Positions 51,440 through 63,377 of a DNA stretch of 64,000 bases are shown here, in pieces. The notes beneath the pieces are model-generated. The model was given only the letters and a program-made list of their open reading frames with translations. It had not been told where the DNA came from and did not search any database. The number at the start of each line of letters is the position of its first letter. Positions within the stretch are counted from its first letter, which is position 1. The translations under genes were made by a program, and so were the position numbers. This DNA comes from Voacanga thouarsii (taxonomy: Eukaryota > Streptophyta > Magnoliopsida > Gentianales > Apocynaceae), in contig JANUWF010001815.1 of the NCBI GenBank assembly GCA_026120185.1, forward strand, positions 930,001 through 994,000, given 5' to 3'.

Positions 51440-52020
51440 CTATCATCTAGACATGTTCATTTGTGTGCCTATCCTCTCAGAGGGGAGAGGCTCCTCTGGT
51501 CCTGCATAGGTTGGAAAAGCAAAAATGGACTCTCTTTGTTTTGTGGTAAAAGTCCATCCATTGTCATCACAGAAATTAGCACATATATTTAGCATCGCAT
51601 GGCATTGTAGCCTTTTTGCCAGGAGGTTATTCTCTTCTCGATGTCGACCAAGTACAAACTCATGATTGGCAAGACTGTGGAGGGGCAACAAAGGAGCGGT
51701 CAGATGTGGGATGACTTCCCGTATCAACTCAAATTTAGTTAGGAGTTACTTCTGTTCAACAATCTTCAGATCGATGTCTTGGCGTAGGAAGCTAAGGTAC
51801 ATTGTTGGATTGGCATGTTGTGCACATTCATGGTCATTACAGGGTTACATGAGTAGAAGTCGAGTCACATACCCGGGATAATAGATACCAGCACTCTCAA
51901 GACTTGTCACAGGCTCCATTGGATCTAAGTGATCGATTCTGCAGATAATCAATGTTTTCCAATAACATCCGTGGCATTTGTTGTCCGGGAAATACAACAA
52001 TTCTTATAGCAGTTGAAGAT
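51440..52020 (-). pseudogene. Unidentified minus-strand coding-like stretch
   Basis: The minus strand reads, with few stops, LDPMEPVTSLESAGIYYPGY, HANPTMYLSFLRQDIDLKIV, then LIREVIPHLTAPLLPLHSLA and ending near 51443. Internal stops occur at about 51855 and 51745 in one frame. The composition is protein-like, but I recognise no family and see no catalytic motif. Being inside the Mutator-like block, it is probably a decayed transposon gene. Confidence 0.4.
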
Positions 52021-52648
52021 GATCTGCCAACAACCAAATATTAATGCTATCAGTATGATATTCAATTCAATTCAATTCAATTCAACTACCAAATATTAAC
52101 CACCAAATATTTGGCGGTACAACAAATCTCCCAACCACCAAATATTTATTGCTTAATCGTTGATGGAGTGCCAGGCAGTATGAATCAGAACTGTATTTAG
52201 ATTTGCTCTGGATTTGGTGGCACGATAAGAAGAAGGCTCGGCACCCTCCTGCTAGTAGCCGTCACTGTAAGGTGTTCATGCATATATTGCCAGCAGTTTA
52301 ACATTTTTCACAGCTGTATTCATGATTCATTTCTACCGCCAAGAAGAGTCCTTTCAAATTCAACTCCCGGTCACTTCAAGATTAACCTCTGGTTTTGATA
52401 GTTGTGAGCGGGCAACTAAGTGCTGAAACCTCTATATCGGTGGGTTGAAGAAATCTAAGGAATTGAGTTTGGCACATACTCCATCGGTCACCAAAGGAGT
52501 TCTTACTAAAATCCCGTGTTCAGGTATTTAGTAAAAATAATCAATTCATCTGATTGCATGTATTGTTAATGTACTTGTTGTGTGTGTTCATTGCTTTATT
52601 AGATGACAGTTCATGTAGTAACTGGTTGTTCACTTAGCTCTTAGGTTC

Positions 52649-53137
52649 ATGGCTTCCTCAAGCTCCTTTTCCCATGAAAATCCGCCTGCCTTTCTGCCAC
52701 AATGTACACCTCGTATGATATACCAATGGATGGGAAGGCGCTGGGCATTGGAGACAACGGGAGAATTTTGGTATGACATGCAGCCATTCTCATTCCAAAG
52801 CTAGAAAAATTATTCTACGATGCAACTGGAGTGGCAATACTGCATGGACGAATCCATGAATCTTCGTCATCAATTAGCGTTAATGGACTTTCGTGCTCCA
52901 AAGAAAAAAGCAGAACAACTAGAGCGTGGTGACTTCAAATCATTGTCTAAGGCCCTGAATAGGATTCGTGAGGAGAATAACGTAATGGCAAAGCGCATTC
53001 TCAAATGGGAGCACATGACACACCTGGAGTGTACGCGGTCTACAACTGTGCATGGACGATCCACTGCTAAGCAAATCCACATCTCTGATATGCTCACCCA
53101 CATATGTTGGGAGGACCAGCTTCAGTCCGATGCATAG
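52649..53137 (+). pseudogene. Unidentified 162-codon ORF with one stop
   Basis: ATG at 52649 starts MASSSSFSHENPPAFLPQC, then WMGRRWALETTGEFWYDMQP. A single TAG at 52802-52804 interrupts it, and the frame then runs to 53137 (SLSKALNRIREENNVMAKRI). The C-terminal half is rich in charged residues and Leu and may be coiled coil. No known domain. It lies in the Mutator-like block between inverted motif arrays, so it may be a second transposon gene. A downstream G9 run and T-rich stretch (53160-53270) follow. Confidence 0.5.
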
Positions 53138-53499
53138 GTTTCGGAAGAGGACAACAGTGGGGGGGGGGAAGCGACTGATTCAGCGGATTTGTGGCAGGTG
53201 AAAGAACAGTATGCAGTGGGTGCAAGATAAAGTGGATGAATGAGATTTTTGTTTTTTTTTTTTTTGCCTCTGTATTTTGAAACTTCATGTTTTTAGGCAG
53301 TATGTTACTTTCAATGTTTTCTATTATCACATCATTTCCAGTTGTTGGATCAACGTTTTGTTGTTGTGTGATGAAAGTCTATTTTTTAATCATGTGATTA
53401 AATGCTTTTCATCGCCGTTTGTCTAGACTAGTCGCAGTAATTATATCATATGCTGTTTTTCAAAATTTTTCATCTCTACTTGTTAAAGAAAAAAACATG
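53138..53499. other. Spacer; no feature seen
   Basis: Contains the G9 run at about 53160 and a T-rich tract near 53250. No gene seen. Confidence 0.4.
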
Positions 53500-54200
53500 G
53501 AGTAAACATTACATCTGACTTAAACACCAATCTAACAAGAACACAAGACTTGAGCATTTGGACTAATATCAACATGTAAAAAGTTACTACATGAACATGC
53601 CCCGCAAACACAGGAACATATTAGCCAATCACTTGAACATAATCCCAGGGATATGTTAACATCCACTCGTTAACTCCAACTTGTCACAAGAGTTGGCATT
53701 TCAGCATAAGTACCAGTGTACCAGCTTTCATTTTTTCCATTGAGATTAGTACCTATTCGAGACTCGTTCCCTCTACATGATCATAAACTGCACCATACAC
53801 TTCGCTCACGACATGGGAGATCCAGTTCATTCAAACTGCTTTACAAAATTTAGTTTGCTCCTACAGAGAAAACAAACTTTATAAAATGTCTCTAACATAA
53901 AAAATATGACAATTAGCATCATATTAAATCCTGTAACTCCAAACTATCATAAGAATGAACTCCACACACATGGACAAGCTACATAAAGACATGACCACCT
54001 GAAACAAATACATGAACACATTGCACAACCACATCAACATCAATGTTCTACAATGTGGTCAACCTGCGCTAATTACTTCTTGAATATGTCACTCAAATAT
54101 ATGATCAGTTTGCACAAATACATGAACATGTTACACAAACACATGAATACAATCCCCAAGCATGTCATCCATATAAACCTGCACTAGCTACTACTCTAAG
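53500..54200 (-). repeat. Degenerate motif array, inverted orientation
   Basis: Reverse-complement forms of the motif found at 39840-41340 recur here: TACATGAACATGCC (53610), AAACAAATACATGAACAC (54003) and ACACAAACACATGAATAC (54132). Isolated similar phrases lie near 62650. Opposite orientation to the left array supports a subterminal inverted arrangement around the ORFs. Confidence 0.65.
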
Positions 54201-55211
54201 CAAAAGCTGGATTGGAGGTTCTCTAGCGTGCCAGTTCAATACCGCATGTCAATGTCGAATGTTTCCTTGTGAGAGGAGCCAATACAAGTCTGTATGAAAT
54301 ACGAGAAAAATCAATGCCACAAATACATTTCAAAGTGCTACTGCTATCAGTGGCACAGTTACATTTCAAAGTGCTACTACTATTATAAGAGATATTACCT
54401 TCAAATGTGTTTATTTAACTTGAAAATCATATTATTATCTGGAATAAGAAGATAGAGATAAGAGTAATATTATATAATTTCGATCAATTTGTGTTCGCAA
54501 TAATGCACTCCATTAAGGTGTTATTAACATGAAAGCTAATGAAAGTAACTCCACAAAATTCATCTAAACTGCAGTAGTTAGTATCCACTTCCATCACAAG
54601 GTTTACACTTTTCTTTTAGGAGTCTTCTAATTTTTGGGTAGCAGGCTTGAAAATGCCACATTGTTTATCAAGATTTTAAACGATAGCTTCAGCATAGGCG
54701 CGGCTCTACTAAAAATTCTCCTTGTAACGGCATCTGCTAAAACACACTTGGAAATCCAACTTGATGGTATGTCGAGCCTAAATTAGTATCTACAAGCATG
54801 GTATTCAAGAGGAGAATTACTCATTAATGCTTCTAAAGCACAACCACATAAGTCAAGCAAGTGCCCATCAAATGGCAAACTAACTTGAAACATGTGAATA
54901 TATAGAATATAGATTGCGATCTCTATTGATTTATACAGGAATTTCTGTAAGCACATTGATCTCTGGATTGTCATCCATAGATATACACACAGGAGGTTAT
55001 TCTTTTTTTTTCAAAAAAATAAAATAAGAAAGAAAACATAAAAAGACTCCTAAAAACTTCAAGAAGTAGCTTCTTTATCGAAAACCCCGAAAAAAGAAAA
55101 GGATTTAAGATATCATGATCTGGTACAAATTAAAGCCTTCATTTGGTGAGTATCAAAAGTCATACAAAGTACCTATGAGAAAATTGGAACAACGAGGTAT
55201 GCACAAAGTCT
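54201..55211. other. Mutator-like block, no clear gene
   Basis: No convincing coding stretch. The sequence is continuous with 59479 onward once the solo LTR is removed. Confidence 0.4.
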
Positions 55212-55216
55212 ATTTA

Positions 55217-57103
55217 TGTGAAACCCCACCTAAAGCCAACTCTAGAGTACGGGGGTCGGGATGCATATCATATTATTTTGCATGAATATATATGTTTTTG
55301 AATGATTTTATGTGCTTTAGAGTTGTGGATTATAGGTTAAAATGCTTAGTTATGCTTATCGAGTAGGAGGGGTAAAATTGTAATTTTGTTTAAGGTCAAA
55401 TTAGGAAGATAGCTTGGGAATTAAACAAGAAGAATATGTGGGTGAGAAAATAAGAACAAGAGTTGATGTGGTTTAGTGGTTAGAGTTTTGTGGTTTAATC
55501 TCTAAGGTCATGAGTTCAAATTCCATCATTTAAGCTTTTGTCATGATTATCTTAACTAAGTTTGAATTTTTGTTTTCTTGCATTTCATGGAAATAGGAAT
55601 GTTGTCTTAGGGGAGACATGAAGAGAATGTCCTAATCTTATCCTCATGTCCTAAAAAGAATTCTAGAGGAATTCTTGTCCTTTTATTACCTCTAGCTTGT
55701 CCTAACATCTTTATAATTTAAAACCATTAAATACTTTCTTTTAAATTCCAAAAAAATTCTGTGATAATCCCTCCACCTTGAATTTCGAAAATCAGCTTTG
55801 GAGGATGGGAAGTTGGCCGAAAATAGGAGGAGAAATAGGAAGGGTTTCCAAGAGAAAATCAATCACCATGATAGCTCCTTCAAACTCACCTTCATGTTGT
55901 TCATCTTCTAGTAAAGGAAAATCTGGAAATTTTCCAGAATATTTGCAGACCATTTCTTTGAAAATTCAGCCAGTAAACCTACTAATTTTTTGCCAAAAAA
56001 ATGGTCATTTTATGTGGCTTGAAGGCTGGAAAATCTGTGCAATTTTCGGACTGCACAAACTGCACAAAACCAGGAAAAATTCTGGTCATTTTCGCAGCTT
56101 TCAACCAAGTAAATGAAGCTGTTTTGATTCATCTTCAAGCCAGCAAAACTCCTCAATATTTCTCCAGGAAGAAGGCTGGAAAACCACCTTAGAAAGACCT
56201 TCAAACTCCCTCAAGAGTCAGCTGCAAATCGGGTTGAAGGTGTCCAGAAATTCTGCACAGCCCTTCGAAACTCTTGAACTATGAAACCAGAAATTTTTTC
56301 CAGTTTTGCTTCTTTCAAGCCTAGGCCGAAAATCACCCTTCAACTTCTGTAGAATTGGCCCTTGATCAGCCATAAACTGAATACCATGAACCCCACCCTT
56401 ACCTTGAGCATATGGACTCCATAGCCACACCTCAAAACACTCCTAAGATCACTCCATTCAAACTCTTTTTGAAACTTCAAATAATTCCAGCATTTTACTC
56501 CATTAAAACACTCTTGAATTAAGCAAATAAACTAGAATTTCCTTTGCCATTTAAGACTAAATTTCGGCCAGCCTTGGAGAAACATTAACCTTCAATCATT
56601 TCAGCAAGACCACCTTGTTCAGCCGGCACCATTGGAGAGCATAGAAACCTTCATTGAACAAACACCATTAGCTAATCTCTTACCTTAAACATCTCCACCA
56701 TTTCCTCCATTTAAATTTCAAAAAAAATCTGATCATTCTCTCTCCTTCTTGCTGAAAACCGAAACCCTCATTCACTCTAGGCCATTCGGCCAGCCCTCTA
56801 CCAGAATTTGTGCAGCACTTTCTCAAACACTCTCCATTTTCACCTAGAACATCAAGAACACACACTAACCTTCTTCAAGCTTAACCCTACTCTAAACACC
56901 TCCAATCACTCTCAAATACTCCAAATCACTTCCATTTAATCTCTAAACTTCATTTCTGGTATTTATAACACAAAACCTCGCAAACAAGAATTTTCGAGTG
57001 GATCAAAATTAACTTTTCTTTGAAGGTCTCAAGAATATCAACAAGGTAAGTCAAGAGCAACCTTCTTGTTCATCCTCTTCCATTCGATTGTACTGTTCTA
57101 ATG

Positions 57104-57160
<57 letters not shown>

Positions 57161-59473
57161 AAAATGGTTGATCAACCATCAACCATGGCCGTTTTCCCGT
57201 TGGATCATTCAAGGCTCTCAATCGCGTGGACCTTTTTAATTCTTCATCGAAGTGTTCATCAAATCAAGTATTTTCATTTAATTCTTCTTTTAATTTAGTA
57301 TTCGTGTCTCTTAGATATTGATAGGAAGAATGAAATATGGATAAGGGATTGAGTATATGCATGTGGATTAAGGGGATGGAGTTAAGGCATGATGATTGTT
57401 GTATAGGACTGAGTTGTATGAATTTTCTTTTGAATCAATGTATGTTCTTCGTGCTTAATGAATTTTATGGATGTTTGAAGCATGTTAGAGACCATGACAC
57501 CAAAGGTGATTAGGTTTTTATGTTCTTATTTTTCATTGAAGCCATGATTGGTGATTATGCCTAGGAGGAAGTTAGCCTTGTGATAGTATGTGATAAGTCA
57601 AGCATGTGTACTTGAATGGATTGGTTTATTATTTGATGTTGGAGAATGTGTTCATGAATCCTTTCTAGCAATAGGAAAATCATGGTGAAAAAGTATTTTC
57701 TTGTTAAGTCTAGGTTATTTTTATTAACAAATTTTATTACATTGAATAGAATACTACTATATTTTTCTCTATAAAATTCGAAACTCTAGGGAGATTTCGA
57801 GTGGTTTATTAATTAAAATATTAATATTTTTTTATCAAATAAATGAGATCTTTTATTAAAAATAATATATATAGTAATAAATCCTTTACAATAAATAAAA
57901 TATTATTTATTTTAAAATCTATTTGTTATTTATTAATTAAAATTTAAAATAATTCATTCATTATTAATTTTATTTATTACTAATTATTTATTATCTATTT
58001 AAAAATTAATTAAAGGTTATTTGTAATTAAATATTTATTTATAATAAAGCTATTTTTAAATAACCATTTATTAATACTATTTAGGATTTAATATTCAAAC
58101 CTTAGTTTATTTATTAAAAATAACACTTAAGAATTATTAATTGGGTCTATAATTTATTTGCAATTATTTTAGAACCCCAAGTTATTTTAACTTATCAACT
58201 AAAACTTATTTTACAAAATTCTTTATCACCTAGCCTTAAAGCTTAGGACATTAGGGTCATGGCTAGTCATGGTTGTAACTAGTTGAGCTAAGAAATTATT
58301 TATGTAAGGCAGGTATAGCTCGAATGTAACCTTATGTTTTGTGTTTACCCCAGGCGGGGTTAGGACAGCCTTGGAAGACGTTTGAGTTGAGCAAGCAAAG
58401 AATCAAGTAAGCTCTAGCATGGAGTTTTGTGAAGACTAAAAAGTTGTTGTGGCAAGCCAAACACGATGTATATGGACATTTATTTTGTGAAGGCAATTAA
58501 GGACTGTTTTTCCTTTTTATTTCAGTCAAGCAAATCATTTGAAAGTTAAACAAGCAGTTTTACACAAAATGCTAAACTTTTTCTAAAACCCAACTTTGAC
58601 AAGACTTTTAGAAACCCTTAATTGCTATTTCCAAATAAAGCAAAGTATGATCAATTTTCTCCCAAGTGGAACAATCAACGTTGAGTACTCAATAAGGGTA
58701 GACCATCAGGACTAGTCTTTGAAGGGTTAGGGTAAGTCTCTCAGTAGGTGGCCACCTCCGAGGGGTGAGTCCTTCCCGGATAGGATGCCGATCCGGTAGG
58801 TCATACCGGTCCGAGCTAGCAAGTTTCGAGTCATGTGGATCGCGTGTTCCGGAGTGGACAACCGGTAAGTTTGGGTGTAGAGATGGAGGAGTATCTCACC
58901 CGGTAGGCTGTACACCAACCTTTTGTCAGCTTGCACAAATTGTGGCATTCTGACTGTTATCTAGTCATGGGGCCCAACGTGTGGTAACCCATGGCTACCC
59001 ATTTGAGTGGTTGTATTTATGGTGCACATGTATAGTTTGAAAAGTGAAACGCCACTCTTTATTTTCAACACTTATTTATTGCTTGCCAGCACCTTTTTCT
59101 TATGAAACTTTTACAACTTGCATACATGAATTATTTTACCTGAAACACTCAAAGTACACACGGGCTTACTGAGATTCTTATCTCACCACCCTTTTACACC
59201 ATGTTTTCAGGAAGATCCTGCTGTGAAGGTCATTAGCTAGATTGTCGCCTATGCTTTGAAGACTTATGTTATTTTCTTTATGTGATGTTTTGAGAGATTG
59301 TTGCAAACAGTTTATTTGGATTTGTTCCAGTACTTATCTTTTGGGTTGTAATAAGTTTAATTTTAAAGTCTTTATTTTATTTTATTTTTATGTAACCTAG
59401 TTATAAAGACCCCTTGTCCTCTGGACGGGGCGACATCCCCGGCCATGATGGGCCTAGGTAGTGGGGTGTTTCA
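55217..59473 (+). mobile_element. 4.3-kb solo LTR, TSD ATTTA
   Basis: Starts TGTGAAACCCC and ends GGGGTGTTTCA, flanked by ATTTA on both sides (55212-55216 and 59474-59478). There is no gag, pol or internal direct repeat, so it is one LTR left by recombination. Plus orientation is supported by a TATTTATAA box at 56960, the TTCAGGAAGATCCTG phrase near 59208 and the AAGACCCCTTGTCC / GGGGCGACATCCCC 3' block (59405-59441), which also ends the copy at 8241. A (TC)n microsatellite lies at 57101-57156. Coding-like frames here are short and unrecognised. Confidence 0.9.
57101..57156 (+). repeat. (TC)n microsatellite
   Basis: A near-perfect CT dinucleotide run with one TATCTC break lies inside the solo LTR. 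The Ser-Leu run of the overlapping frame is an artefact. Confidence 0.95.
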
Positions 59474-59478
59474 ATTTA

Positions 59479-60017
59479 CGTACCACCTTCTCTTATTTAT
59501 AGCTGTAAGTCTTCAACTTGGTTCATCAAAAGAGGACCGTTCTGCTGTATGAAATGGGGAACAGAAAGGTGCAACGTCTGTCCAAAATACCGTTGTATGT
59601 TAGGGTATCTCGTAATTATGGCCATTATAGCTTAAAGAAAATCAAGAAGTAAATTCAAGCTGCGAAATGTACCATTTCCATGAGCGAAAAATTTGTTAGA
59701 GAAGCTGGTGGAATGCTAGTCGTGCTGCACTGTATAAGTATAGATGTCATATTGCTTAACGATGTTTGCTACGAAAGAAGAAAAAAAATTTCAAATATAT
59801 TTGCTAGGCGCCTTTCGAATTTATATCATATTTAAGGGATATACAAGGATGTTACCCACCAATTGCTGTGAGGCTTAACAAGTTTCAGTTGTGCAGTAAT
59901 TATTTTTCTCAGTAGCCTTTTTTGTGTGTCGAGTACATTGCTGGCCCTGCTGCTCCCCTGGCTATTTCAACAAGTAAACTTTTTCACTTAATAGTACGGA
60001 TGTAAATAAAATTCATG
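59479..60017. other. Flank of the transposase; no gene seen
   Basis: No recognisable protein on either strand. It may hold the 3' untranslated part of the transposase gene. Confidence 0.4.
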
Positions 60018-62201
60018 CTAACAAATAGGGAATACAATAGTGCTGCAGTAACATTGTTGTACACCATATACTTGGTGCATTAGTGTGCTTTTCATTTTGC
60101 GTGACTTTCTTGGTCTCCATTTGTCAAGAAAACTCTTCAATCGTTTTCTTGTTTTGTTGGTCTCACGCTTCTTTATACCTTTTGGGTTTGGAAACTGTGA
60201 TTCAGCTACTCGGGATGAAGGTTTCATGATTGCCACATCATCTTGGACCAAATCTCTTTCAAACGACTTCCCCTTTCTCATCTCACGTGCTGACAATACA
60301 TCAAATTTATCTCCAATCTTGCGACTCATTTTGGTTGCCATAGAAATGACATCTTCGGTTGCACTTTGAGACTCGGCAGCTAAGCATATCAACAATGTAG
60401 CCATCATCTTGTACCTCTATGCAATGTCAAGATTGGGATCGATAGATACAGCACCTCTGTCAACCTGAATAACTGAGGCATCCATAGACTTGTGTGTCCA
60501 TCACCTGATGATGTATTGATCTGGAACTGTTTTTACATTAAAGTGATCTAACACTTTCAGAGAATGCAAACATAACATTCCAACGCTCTGGAAAAGTAAA
60601 CAACTGCATGTTATAGTTTTCGTCGATGCATCAAATGTAATGGTATGCCGTTTTGATAATCCATCATGCTGTCCAATAATGCACTCAACTAGAGAGTTAG
60701 GTGCGACACTTGTTCTCTGTATGAGTAGCCCCAAGGATTCATCGAACTGGGCATGAAACTCATTGAACAATGGGGGAGTGTATACCTTCGCTATGCAATT
60801 TAGCATTGGTGAGTTTCTCAATGCCATTATTGGTAATTTTTGCTTACTTTCGTATTCTGAGATCACCTCTTTGTATCGCTTCGAGGCAACAACATGACCA
60901 AAATGTGTGAAGAGTTGCAGAATATCATGATCTAACTTCAGATGGTCCTTTAAATCTGCATTAAAGCTTTCACTCAATTGTGTACTACGCATCCCAGCCG
61001 TCCAGGTACCCATCAAGTAGCATCGTGCCCACTTCACTGTAGCTGCAAATATGCTTTTGATCCATTCATTTGTCTCCAACTCATGGACTAGCACGAGTTC
61101 CTGTCAAGTCTCAAGAAACTCCTTCTCGACTTCAATATGGAACATACAATTTCGAAACATGCCCGAGAGTCACAATCCCTTCCTACAAAGATATCCCAAG
61201 TGTTTTATAAAATTTCTCCAAATATGAAAAGTACATAAACCATGAAAGGTCTGTGGGAGAACTGTAGAAATTGCTGCAGCCATTGCTGCATCTTTGTCAG
61301 TGAAGATTGTTCTAGGATGCCTACCTCCTATAGCTTCGATGAACGTCGTGAATAGCCAATTAAAAGAATCAATTGTTTCATCGTAAAGCAAAGCAGCCCC
61401 AAAAACTACTAATTGCCTATATTGGTTGAATCCAACAAATACTCCAAGAGGCCGACACTGTTTGTTTGTTTTGTATGTGGTGTCAAATGTGACAACATCC
61501 CCAAAGTAGGAGTATTCCATGATCATGCGTGCATCAGCCCAAAAAATATTTGTGATTAGCCCATCACAATTAAGTTGGACTGCATGGAAGAAAGAAGGAT
61601 TCATAGAAGCTTGCTCTTCAAAATATCTCATTATTGCTACGGCCTCACCATACTGTAAGTTTCTTTGTCTTCTACTGTGGAGGTATCACTTCAAGTCTTC
61701 TTTGATGCACCCTAAATTTTCTTTGCCACCTACTTGTGCTGACATTAGCTCATAAGATTGCTTTAAAGATAATCCTGTAGCTTTGGCTAAGGAAGCGTCG
61801 ATGCCTTGCACATTGCTCACATTCCTCTATGACGGTATGAGATGAACACAAGCAGCAGTATGAAGGTCATGGTTGTGGCTTGATTCAAACTTGGTCACCT
61901 TGTATTTTTTTTCCCTATATAGAACAATGGCCATCCGAACAGTACAACCGGTCTTCGTTTCTGCACGAGGACACTTAATTTCTCTATCTCGTTTATCGAT
62001 CCTTCAAAACCCTGCTTTGCAGCATGTAAACCTCCTAGATGTCAACACACCAGAGGCATTCTTGTTCCCATACTCTCTACGTATACCGAAGCCCATAGTT
62101 GCACCATAACAATTGTAAAAGTTGTACGCTTCTTCTTTAGAATCAAGTAACTGTCCAACAGCAGGTAAAAAACAAACATTCGCAATTGTACGGTTCTCCA
62201 T
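60018..62201 (-). pseudogene. FAR1/FHY3-type MULE transposase with seven stops
   Basis: One minus-strand frame runs about 727 codons from ATG 62201 (MENRTIANV) with no visible frameshift. Stops: TGA 62004, TAG 61827, TGA 61686, TGA 61170, TGA 61104, TGA 60501, TAG 60417 (lowest coordinate given). Domains in order: FAR1 DNA-binding (EEAYNFYNCYGATMGFGIRR, TSRRFTCCKAGF), MULE transposase (FGDVVTFDTTYKTN and RTIFTDKDAAMAAA with two likely catalytic Asp), SWIM zinc finger (CSCLLFQSVGMLCLHSL), and a basic tail (KRLKSFLDKWRPRK). This is the layout of Jittery-like MULE transposases and of the FAR1-related host regulators derived from them. The number of stops and the transposon surroundings favour a dead transposase gene over a host FRS gene. 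No terminal inverted repeats were found. Confidence 0.88.
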
Positions 62202-62219
62202 TAAAAGGAACCTATGCAC

Positions 62220-63130
62220 ATCATTAAAAAAAAAGGGAACAAAGAAATATATTAAAATACTTGAGCACGCTTACAAGTAAAATTCGTAGGATGTTCCTAA
62301 ACATGTCACTAATTCGAACCAACAAGTGTAATATGTAAATAAAAAAGAAATATTACTGTCTTGGTCAAATTTAAAGAACTACAAAGACATCAGTAATAAA
62401 TAGTTGGAAAATTTTTTCAGGTGGAATATGTAAATGTATAGGCAATCGAATATATTGAGGGGAAAATTCTTAATTTAACCATGAGATAGTCAGAGAGAAT
62501 TTTATAAATAAGTAAACGTGTGGTCGCATGCTATGCTATGCTCTGTTGTGTTCTGTATACAATCAATGCTGTCAAACAAACATGTATTAACAAGTGAAGT
62601 AATCACATAAACATGGATGTATACATTACTAACTCATTCTCACAGAGACATGAACACAAATATTAACCTTAAAACCCAGATTATATTGAATGCAATTTTT
62701 CAAATGCATATACTTAGCTGTCGGAAGACAACTTGGGTGACTGAAGGAGAAAAATCCCCTTTAGCATTGCATGCCCATTGCCTTGTTTGTGTATCAGGAG
62801 CTCTTCAATTTCATCAGATTACACTAACCCTATCGACACCGTTTGAATTAATCTCAGTATTTGAAGGAATGAGAGAAGAAAGTGAATGGAAATATTAACA
62901 TTTGACGAAAGCTTTTGTTTATGTTTACAGAGCAGGTGATTTAAGTGGAATTTTTTATTTTTTGATGAACAGTTCAAAGTACATCTACAGTAAACTTGTA
63001 GAGGCTTGTGGAAGCTGGCTAACGATGCAAGCCATGATTTTTGATCGGCTGAGGGCAAAATGACGTTGTTTTGCCCTTTTTTTAGGACCAGCGACGTGGA
63101 TGTTTCCTAACCGGACGATTGCTGGGTTCT
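62220..63130. other. No gene seen
   Basis: AT-rich sequence upstream of the transposase. Motif-like phrases (ACATGAACAC near 62649) may belong to the right array of the Mutator-like block. No credible ORF. Confidence 0.4.
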
Positions 63131-63132
63131 TG

Positions 63133-63183
63133 AATCGCGGCCACAAAAGAGCCGTGCAATTCCCTACAGGAATTGCGAGGCCC
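63133..63183. repeat. GC-rich hairpin repeat, copy 2 (inverted)
   Basis: AATCGCGGCCACAAAA, then GAGCCGTGCAATTCC, a 5-nt loop, and GGAATTGCGAGGCCC. It is the reverse-complement relative of 27415-27467, with several C/T and G/A differences. Its stem has three mismatches where the first copy has one G-T pair, so it is the more worn copy. Confidence 0.85.
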
Positions 63184-63257
63184 CTGATCCATCAAAATGT
63201 AGCACAATTATCTCAATGCAAAGAATTTACAGCCTAAGCAATGTAGATGCTCAAAGC

Positions 63258-63377
63258 CTATTTTGAGTATTTTCCCATTAATTGAAGCAATTTCTCCATG
63301 TCATCAGATTTTGATAACCAAAATGGGAAAACTGTAGATACGAGGTCTTCAAACACACGTCGCAAGTAGGCATCCCA
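63258..63377 (-). CDS. Last exon of an unidentified minus-strand gene
   Basis: After an acceptor (TTTTGATAG on the minus strand) the sequence reads WDAYLRRVFEDLVSTVFPFW then LSKSDDMEKLLQLMGKYSK and TAG at 63258-63260: exactly 40 codons including the stop. The residue mix is protein-like. I do not recognise the family. Another protein-like minus-strand stretch at about 63600-63720 (SVTICYPLDDKATIVASLDL) may be an earlier exon, but its apparent donor does not give a matching phase. The gene would continue past the right edge. Confidence 0.5.
   Translation of the reverse strand, partial: WDAYLRRVFEDLVSTVFPFWLSKSDDMEKLLQLMGKYSK

Noticed and set aside
51253..51450. Lys-rich ORF after the motif array
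   Set aside because: Low complexity with an A12 run, and no recognisable domain; not listed as a gene.
60085..60369. Plus-strand frames opposite the transposase
   Set aside because: Antisense shadows of the FAR1/MULE frame, as are 61519-61755 and 61873-62109.
60018..62201. A functional FAR1-related host gene
   Set aside because: Seven in-frame stops, no intron structure that would remove them, and a transposon-rich setting.
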